From positions 26,128-90,127 of the forward strand of contig CACZXZ010000005.1 in the NCBI GenBank assembly GCA_902785325.1: a stretch of DNA of 64,000 nt, written 5' to 3'. The notes under the pieces were generated by a model that was given only the letters and a program-made list of their open reading frames with translations, was not told the DNA's origin and ran no database searches. Shown here piece after piece: positions 58,662 to 64,000 of the stretch (its first letter is position 1; the number at the start of each line of letters is the position of its first letter). Source of the DNA: an uncultured Succinivibrio sp. (lineage in GTDB: Bacteria > Pseudomonadota > Gammaproteobacteria > Enterobacterales > Succinivibrionaceae). The position numbers and the translations under genes were made by a program.

Positions 58662-58771
58662 AAAAATTTGTGAACTAGTATTCTAAAACACGCTAATTTT
58701 AACGTATTGTGAGCAAAAATATAATGACTCTTTATTTGTATGTTAAAATTAAAACAGACTAAGGAGTCTTT

Positions 58772-59752
58772 ATGATTATTGCAACCCATGACGGTACCTT
58801 CCATGCTGACGAAACTACAGCATGCGCTATTTTAACTTACTTATTTGAAAACCATTCTATTATAAGATCCCGTGATGAAGAGGAATTAGAAAAAGCCGAT
58901 ATCATCATCGATGTATCTCAAAAAAATGATGACAAACACTTTGATCATCACTCTAAAGAATTTACTTTATGTAGAGAAAATGGTGTTAAATATGCCACTG
59001 CAGGTTTAATGTGGAAAAAGTTTGGTATTGATTACTTAAAACTTGTAAGTAAAAACGAGCTTAACTTTACCCCATCAAAACAAGTAATTGAAAAAGCTTT
59101 TTTGCGCATTGACACTGATTTTATGACCATGATTGATCTTAATGACAATGGTCAGTTAACCTCCTACGTGCAGTCTGTTGCAAATGCTACTAATGATAAA
59201 GAGCAACATATTGTTGATAGCTTAAATGAGCTTTATCAAGCAAGTCCTGATATTCCTTATATCGTAGCGATGATGAACTTGCCAAATCAAACCGGAGCAG
59301 ATCAGGATAAAGCCTTTAACAATACAGTAAAAATGCTTAGGGGCATTCTCTTAAATGTAGCAATCAATGCCTTACATACTGAAAGCGGTATTGCCAAAGT
59401 ACTTGAGCTTTATCAAGGTGGTGAAATGTTAATTATGCATGAGCGTCTACCATGGACCTCTGCTGTACTTAATAATCTTGAGATCTTTAAAGACTGTAAG
59501 ATTGCAGTATATCCTGATAGAAACATGCGATGGAGAGTACAGTCTTTACCAGTATCTAAAGCTGCTCGCTTTAAGAATCGTTTAAGTGCCCCAGTTTCAT
59601 GGCGTGGTTTAAATGATAAAGAGCTTGATAAAGTAACTGGTCTTAATAACACCACCTTTATTCATAAATCAGGCTTTACAGGTGGAGCTTATAACTTTGA
59701 GGACAATTTAGAACTAGCTAAATTGTGGTTAAAAGAAGGGGTAAGCGATTAG
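58772..59752 (+). CDS. MYG1/GAMM1-family protein (UPF0160)
   Basis: This 326-aa protein begins MIIATHDGTFHADETTACAI, with IIDVSQKNDDKHFDHHSKEF and ATAGLMWKKFG. The DHH-like metal-binding motifs (HDGTFHADE, DHHSKEF) define the MYG1 family, whose eukaryotic members are 3'-5' RNA exonucleases. Later blocks are PWTSAVLNNL and FIHKSGFTGGA. The RBS is AAGGAG. It is a single gene bounded by a promoter and a terminator. Confidence 0.92.
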   Translation: MIIATHDGTFHADETTACAILTYLFENHSIIRSRDEEELEKADIIIDVSQKNDDKHFDHHSKEFTLCRENGVKYATAGLMWKKFGIDYLKLVSKNELNFTPSKQVIEKAFLRIDTDFMTMIDLNDNGQLTSYVQSVANATNDKEQHIVDSLNELYQASPDIPYIVAMMNLPNQTGADQDKAFNNTVKMLRGILLNVAINALHTESGIAKVLELYQGGEMLIMHERLPWTSAVLNNLEIFKDCKIAVYPDRNMRWRVQSLPVSKAARFKNRLSAPVSWRGLNDKELDKVTGLNNTTFIHKSGFTGGAYNFEDNLELAKLWLKEGVSD

Positions 59753-59757
59753 ATCTT

Positions 59758-59785
59758 AAAGTAGAGCCACACGGCTCTACTTTTA
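59758..59785. terminator. Bidirectional terminator after the MYG1 gene
   Basis: GTAGAGCC (59761-59768) pairs with GGCTCTAC (59773-59780), flanked by AAA on the left and TTTT on the right. It serves the convergent MYG1 and DUF1036-like genes. Confidence 0.9.
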
Positions 59786-59790
59786 AAAAC

Positions 59791-60210
59791 TTAGTTTATC
59801 TTAATTAAAGACTTACCTTGATTACATCTTGCTCTTAAGAAAGTGGCTTGACGAGTTAACTTTTTAGGAACTTCCTTTTGCTTATAAGCAAAGCTTCTGT
59901 CATTTACCATCAATTTAATTGAGCCTTTACCACCTTCAAGTTTCTTACCATTTGAAAACTCTGCATATAAGTAATACACATCGTTATCACTTGGAAGATT
60001 AACTAAAGCTTTTTGGTGTGGATTTACGTTGTACCAACCTTCTACTAACCAATCAGGATCTAAGGACTTGTCCTTTTGATCATTAAGGTAAGAAAAAGCA
60101 AATACCACAGTAGCATTAGTAGTGTTATCAATGGTAACTTCAATAGCTTGTGAAGTCATTGAAATAGCTGCAGTTAAAAGAGCCATGGTTGATAATAGAA
60201 GCTTTTTCAT
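59791..60210 (-). CDS. DUF1036-like exported protein
   Basis: This 139-aa protein has a signal peptide (MKKLLLSTMALLTAAISMTS, cleavage after QA). The mature domain (VTIDNTTNATVVFAFSYLND, then WLVEGWYNVNPHQKALVNL and YLYAEFSNG) follows the DUF1036 pattern of an extracytoplasmic beta-domain, though it lacks the several cysteines many members have. It starts ten bases after the DUF1189 gene and is probably co-transcribed. Role unknown. Confidence 0.7.
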   Translation of the reverse strand: MKKLLLSTMALLTAAISMTSQAIEVTIDNTTNATVVFAFSYLNDQKDKSLDPDWLVEGWYNVNPHQKALVNLPSDNDVYYLYAEFSNGKKLEGGKGSIKLMVNDRSFAYKQKEVPKKLTRQATFLRARCNQGKSLIKIN

Positions 60211-60219
60211 AGTAAATCC

Positions 60220-61290
60220 TTATGGTAAAAACATACTTTGATGATCGTTTTTAGGGTTAGTATCCTGCTTATCCTCGTTGTCATTATCAAAAGTTTTAGA
60301 TACATTGTCCTGCTCTTGATTTAAGATCTCATCTTTATGAGCTTTATTGGTGGTTGAATCAAGACCTGATACGTAGTCAGATAAATCCTTTTTAGGTTGA
60401 TAATTAGGCTCATCCCCATAGGTTTTAACTCTTGTACCTTGTGGGGTGTACATTCGCACAAAGGCCTCTACTCCTACTCTGTTTAAGTCCTGTCTAAACT
60501 TAGTTACAAATAATAGAATATAGATAGAAGGTAAAATCACAAGATAACTTAAAGAAATGTTTACCTTAATAATGAACTCAACTAACAAGACTACCGCTAA
60601 AATGGTATTAGCATAAGAGCACAATCTTAAAGTATTAGTAAAGTTAGTATTCATCTTACCTACAAAGGTAAAGAGCAATTTGGTGATAAAACACAAGATA
60701 AGGGTGTTAAAAACAAGGATTGAAAAGATCCAAAAAGCCATTACAAAAAAGACAACGCATTTAGCAAGACTTATAACGCTTTGCGCAAGATTAGAGGCTT
60801 GTAGTGGGTTAAAATCAGAGCTTGTAGGAAAGAGATCGGTATATTTTACAGAGGAGATCTCTCCTTTTGGGGACTTAATTTTAAGAGTGTAGGCTCCAAG
60901 CTCTACTAATGGTAAATAACCATCCTTACTGTTGAGTTTCTCGGTGTAATCACCGTCATTAACATTGTAAATGATGGCAAGCACACCATCTGTGGTGTAA
61001 ATCTTTTTAAAAGAGTCATTATCGTCTTTTGGATAAAGTCTCCCCTCTTTAGATAAGTAACTACTTGGAAGTTGTGCAATTAAATTAGGTAGTTCAATTT
61101 GTCTAAAAGAATCAAGAAGAGAGTTTAATTTAAAGCTTGCAGGAATGGAGACTAATAAACTTAAAGCTATAAGATAAAGAATACCTGTACCTTTTAGCTT
61201 AAACAATACATCAAAATAAAACCGAATGGAGGTTAAAGCTAAAAATGGGTATTTCAAGGCTTTAACAATTGTATCTTTATCTATCTTCAT
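60220..61290 (-). CDS. DUF1189-family membrane protein
   Basis: This 356-aa protein has an N-terminal span (GILYLIALSLLVSIPASF), a periplasmic segment (about 55-160) and four further spans between 165 and 265 (CVVFFVMAFWIFSILVFNTL and following). A disordered, acidic cytosolic tail comes last. The layout and the SIRFYFDVLFKLKGTGILYL start fit DUF1189. Function unknown. It is first of a two-gene transcript with the DUF1036-like gene. Confidence 0.75.
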   Translation of the reverse strand: MKIDKDTIVKALKYPFLALTSIRFYFDVLFKLKGTGILYLIALSLLVSIPASFKLNSLLDSFRQIELPNLIAQLPSSYLSKEGRLYPKDDNDSFKKIYTTDGVLAIIYNVNDGDYTEKLNSKDGYLPLVELGAYTLKIKSPKGEISSVKYTDLFPTSSDFNPLQASNLAQSVISLAKCVVFFVMAFWIFSILVFNTLILCFITKLLFTFVGKMNTNFTNTLRLCSYANTILAVVLLVEFIIKVNISLSYLVILPSIYILLFVTKFRQDLNRVGVEAFVRMYTPQGTRVKTYGDEPNYQPKKDLSDYVSGLDSTTNKAHKDEILNQEQDNVSKTFDNDNEDKQDTNPKNDHQSMFLP

Positions 61291-61544
61291 AAATTAACCT
61301 GCTCTTTAATCAAAGCATACCACATCTTTAGTCAAATTATTTATGGTAAAGCCTATGAACTGTACAAAATGCGTTGTAAGTACAAATATTTGAGGCAAAA
61401 AGAACCTAATTAAAGGTGTAAAAACACTGTTTTTGTGCACTTTTAATGCAAAATGCAAAAATTTAGCATAAACTTAATAAAGCTTTACAATAAATCAAAT
61501 TAAAAATTTTTTTTACCATAGTCAACATTTGAGGTATTAAATCC

Positions 61545-62534
61545 ATGTCTTTTTTAATAGCATTAAGTAGACTTTTAGCAAAATATACAGCTTTGTTTAT
61601 CATCGCTGTAGCAGTATTAGCATACTTTGTTCCACAAACTTGTACATTTGTTAAAGGTACTACCCAGATTGTTATTTTAGGCATTATTATGCTTTCAATG
61701 GGTATGACTTTAGGTCGTCAGGATTACAGAATTCTAGCTCAAAGACCTTTTGATATCTTTGTAGGCGCTGTAGCTCAATTTACTATCATGCCAATGATTG
61801 CTATTTTCCTAGCAAAAACCTTTAACCTATCTGACGGTTTAACCTTAGGCTTAGTTTTAGTAGGTTGCTGCCCAGGTGGCGTATCCTCAAACATTATGAG
61901 CTTCTTATGTAAAGGTGATGTAGCTTTCTCTGTTGGTATGACTACTGTATCTACTTTAATTGCACCAGTTGCAACTCCACTACTTGTAAACTTCTTAGTA
62001 GGCAAAACTATCGACATTGATCCTTTTGCAATGTTCCAATTTATGCTAATTGTTACTATTATTCCTGTAGCAGTAGGCTCTCTATTAAATATTGCTTTCC
62101 ACAAGAATAAAGTTTTCCAAGATATTCGTCAGTTAATGCCTGGTGTTGCAGTGATTGCTTTTGCCCTAATCGTAGGTGGTGTAATTGCTGTTCACGGCTC
62201 TATCTTCTTAACCTCTGGTTTAGTAATTTTCTTATGCATCTTCTGCCATAATGCTCTAGGTTATGTATTAGGTTACTTAGCAGCTAAAGTATTTGGTATG
62301 AGCAAAGCTAAGAAGAGAACTTTAGCTATTGAAGTTGGTGTTCAAAACGCTGGTTTAGCAACAGGTCTTTGCGGTAAGTTCTTCCCAACCTCAGCTGAGG
62401 CTGCTATTGCTTCAGCTGTATCTTGTGTATGGCACTCCATCTCAGGTACAGTACTTGCAAATATCTTCTTAACTTTAGATAAAAAAGCTGAAGGTAAAGA
62501 AGAAGTTGTTGAATCACAAGAAGCTAAAGCTTAA
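61545..62534 (+). CDS. Bile acid:sodium symporter (BASS) family transporter, PanS-like
   Basis: This 329-aa protein has about nine to ten membrane spans and the family motifs GCCPGGVSSNIMSFLCKGDV (about 107-126) and EVGVQNAGLATGLCGKFFP (about 263-281), which form the sodium and substrate crossover sites. Length and motifs fit the PanS branch, which takes up ketopantoate-like organic anions, but the substrate here cannot be read from sequence. The basic/acidic tail follows the last span. dapE begins 18 bp downstream. Confidence 0.88.
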   Translation: MSFLIALSRLLAKYTALFIIAVAVLAYFVPQTCTFVKGTTQIVILGIIMLSMGMTLGRQDYRILAQRPFDIFVGAVAQFTIMPMIAIFLAKTFNLSDGLTLGLVLVGCCPGGVSSNIMSFLCKGDVAFSVGMTTVSTLIAPVATPLLVNFLVGKTIDIDPFAMFQFMLIVTIIPVAVGSLLNIAFHKNKVFQDIRQLMPGVAVIAFALIVGGVIAVHGSIFLTSGLVIFLCIFCHNALGYVLGYLAAKVFGMSKAKKRTLAIEVGVQNAGLATGLCGKFFPTSAEAAIASAVSCVWHSISGTVLANIFLTLDKKAEGKEEVVESQEAKA

Positions 62535-62552
62535 TTAAGCTAAGGATTAAAA

Positions 62553-63695
62553 ATGGAGCTATCTGCAACCGTAAAATTGGCTCAACAATTAGTAAAGATT
62601 GAGTCAATTACACCAAATGATAATGGCTGTCAGAATTTAATTGCTGATATCTTAAGCAAATTAGGATTTAAGATAACCTTTATCAAGCATCAAGGCGTAA
62701 CTAATCTTTTAGCTATGCACGGTGAGGCTAGCCCTTTTTTACTCTTTTTAGGTCACACTGATGTTGTTCCTACTGGGGATGAGAACACCTGGCAATATCC
62801 ACCTTTTAGTGGTGAAATTGTAGATTATGAAGGTAGAGCCTACCTTTATGGCCGTGGTAGCTCCGACATGAAAGGAGGAGATGCTGCCATGGTTACAGCT
62901 ATGTGTGACTTTGTAAAAGCAAATCCTAACCATCCTGGCACCATAGGCTTACTCTTAACTTCTAACGAAGAAGGTGATGCTGTAGGTGGTACTCCTTATG
63001 TAGCTGAGTACTTAAAAGAGAAGAACTTAATTCCTGACTACTGCTTAATTGCAGAATGCTCTTGTGATGAGACTTTTGGTGATTCTATAAAGAATGGCCG
63101 TAGGGGTGATTTAAATGCCACTATCAAAATCAAAGGCATTCAAGGTCATGCTGCTATGGAGCAACATGCTAAAAATGCTGTTTTTGAGGCAAGTAGATTC
63201 ATCGAGAAGATGCTTTTAAATCCAATCGATCATGGCACTAAGTATTTTCCACAAACCTCCTTTCAAGTATCTAACATTCATGCAGGTACTGGCGCTGACA
63301 ATGTAATTCCAGGTCTTTGCACCTTAAGATGTAACTTTAGATGGAATGATTTGCAGACTCCAGAAAAAATTGAGCAACATGTAAGAGCTATAGCAGATAG
63401 CTTAAAGCTTGATTATGAGGCTGAATTTAGAGCAGAAGGTGCGCCTTTCTTAACTGAGGAAGGTAAGCTTATTGACGTATTATCCTCTGCAATTTCTGAG
63501 GTTACAGGAAAGAAACCTACTCTTGGTACTTCAGGTGGTACCTCTGATGGTCGTTTTATAAGACCTTTAGGTCCTCAAACTGTTGAGTTTGGACCTGTAG
63601 CAAACTTCATCCACAAAGTAGATGAAAGAGTTGCTGTAGATGAGCTTGATAGATTACATCAGATCTTTGTAAAAACTCTAGAACAGTTATTCTAG
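62553..63695 (+). CDS. dapE: Succinyl-diaminopimelate desuccinylase
   Basis: This 380-aa M20-family zinc hydrolase removes succinate from N-succinyl-LL-DAP in lysine and peptidoglycan synthesis. The metal and catalytic residues are in place: H68 and D70 (LGHTDVVPTGDENTW), D105 (GRGSSDMKGGDAAMV), E139-E140 (TSNEEGDAVGGT), E168 (IAECSC) and the late His in FIHKVDERV. The dimerisation lid (IKIKGIQGHAAMEQHAKNAV) is present. The ribosome binding site AAGGAT precedes the ATG. It is cotranscribed with the PanS-like gene. Confidence 0.95.
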   Translation: MELSATVKLAQQLVKIESITPNDNGCQNLIADILSKLGFKITFIKHQGVTNLLAMHGEASPFLLFLGHTDVVPTGDENTWQYPPFSGEIVDYEGRAYLYGRGSSDMKGGDAAMVTAMCDFVKANPNHPGTIGLLLTSNEEGDAVGGTPYVAEYLKEKNLIPDYCLIAECSCDETFGDSIKNGRRGDLNATIKIKGIQGHAAMEQHAKNAVFEASRFIEKMLLNPIDHGTKYFPQTSFQVSNIHAGTGADNVIPGLCTLRCNFRWNDLQTPEKIEQHVRAIADSLKLDYEAEFRAEGAPFLTEEGKLIDVLSSAISEVTGKKPTLGTSGGTSDGRFIRPLGPQTVEFGPVANFIHKVDERVAVDELDRLHQIFVKTLEQLF

Positions 63696-63700
63696 AGTTT
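63673..63700. terminator. Terminator overlapping the dapE stop
   Basis: AAACTCTAGAA (63673-63683) pairs perfectly with TTCTAGAGTTT (63690-63700) around six bases. The stop codon lies in the right arm. The T-run is short, so the strength is uncertain. Confidence 0.65.
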
Positions 63701-63717
63701 ATCAATGTTAGTGCAAC

Positions 63718-63900
63718 TTATCTTAGAGGTTTTCCGTTTAATAAGAATCTTCCATCAGTTGCACTAATCGTAGCCTTATAACGCTTGCCATCTTTTTCAA
63801 AGATCTGCTCTACTCCCTTATTGTTAGTAGTGTAAATCTCAAGACTTCCATTTAGTGAATTCCAAGCATTATTAGGATCAGATACCTCAAACTTACCCTT
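63718..63900 (-). pseudogene. 5'-truncated gene fragment at the window edge
   Basis: The minus strand encodes KFEVSDPNNAWNSLNGSLEI, then YTTNNKGVEQIFEKDGKRYK and SATDGRFLLNGKPLR before a stop. The composition looks like real protein, but the frame has no start codon and runs into a palindrome at 63902 and then a stop. It is probably the tail of a gene cut by that repeat. An 11-bp inverted repeat (TTAGTGCAACT 63708-63718, AGTTGCACTAA 63757-63767) overlaps its end. Confidence 0.45.
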
Positions 63901-63901
63901 T

Positions 63902-63933
63902 GCCGCTTTATGCGGAATTCCGTATAAAGCGGC
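63902..63933. repeat. 32-bp near-perfect palindrome
   Basis: GCCGCTTTAT (63902-63911) and ATAAAGCGGC (63924-63933) flank a CGGAATTCCG core, with only one mismatched pair (G63912/T63923). TATGCGG is repeated just beyond. Its GC-richness stands out from its surroundings. It resembles a REP-like or small non-autonomous repeat, and it truncates the fragment beside it. Confidence 0.6.
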
Positions 63934-64000
63934 TTATGCGGAAAAAAGTAAAATGCTGAAATATGCATTTTTAGCTACTTAAAATCCTTATTTGAAGCCA

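Noticed and set aside
61775-62104. Minus-strand frame opposite the BASS transporter
   Set aside because: It is antisense to strongly conserved transporter motifs and has no supporting signals.

Overview
The window joins two very different AT-rich stretches. Bases 1 to about 47,350 are one end of an integrated conjugative element (ICE or integrated plasmid). Bases 47,359 to 64,000 are chromosomal housekeeping DNA. The housekeeping genes (hisGDCBHAFI order, fused HisB, DusC, DapE, a PanS-like transporter, DUF1189) point to an AT-rich gammaproteobacterium. A Succinivibrionaceae-type gut organism would fit, but that is inference. The junction is a pair of identical tandem tRNA-Ser(UGA) genes. A tyrosine recombinase sits about 450 bp beyond the 3' end of the nearer one, the usual layout for tRNA-targeting elements. 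The far end of the element, and probably most of its type IV secretion genes, lie left of base 1.

Element layout. (a) 1-11,800, minus strand: a TraM-like protein, two BspA/DUF285-repeat proteins (one with a toxin-like N-terminal domain), SSB, a 937-aa protein with a DUF5710-like start and a degenerate TOPRIM-like region, and a protein with three DUF5710-like repeats. (b) 12,100-15,350: a Panacea-domain protein, two small 103-aa paralogues each followed by a decayed partner gene, and a SNF2-type helicase. (c) 15,400-20,700: a gene-free, hairpin-bearing stretch, a possible replication initiator, ParB, a small XRE regulator and ParA. (d) 20,800-28,350: a DEDDh exonuclease, a TraL-like ATPase, three tandem copies of an unrecognised two-gene cassette (101-103 aa plus 302-342 aa, overlapping by 11 bp), a second Panacea protein and several very small genes. 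(e) 28,600-35,700: the mobilisation core, traM/L/K-like genes on the minus strand, an oriT with an IncP-type nic motif, then a TraJ/MobC-like protein and a MOBP relaxase on the plus strand. The relaxase contains an overprinted cysteine-bearing gene. (f) 35,700-40,400, plus strand: an XRE regulator, a third DUF285 protein, a PAPS-reductase-family enzyme, an AlpA-like regulator and two unknowns. (g) 40,400-46,900: an 856-aa acidic low-complexity protein, an exported protein, a lytic transglycosylase, a DnaC/IstB-like ATPase and the integrase.

Several signals recur across the element: near-consensus promoters with a TACTATAATAGA core, a TTGTCATGACAA palindrome often just past stop codons, and a TATAACA inverted repeat at oriT and in the integrase leader. 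These suggest shared regulation or partition sites. The best candidate for an undescribed system is the two-gene cassette family. It has three intact copies, plus two older copies in which the small gene is kept and the large gene has been reduced to a remnant.

Chromosomal side. After a terminator-like hairpin comes the histidine operon hisG-D-C-B-H-A-F-I. HisI lacks the usual HisE domain. Next are TerC, a RloA/AbiLi-like AAA ATPase, an exported protein with DusC, a MYG1 protein, DUF1036-like and DUF1189 proteins, and a PanS-like transporter with dapE. The right edge holds a gene fragment ending at a 32-bp near-palindrome.
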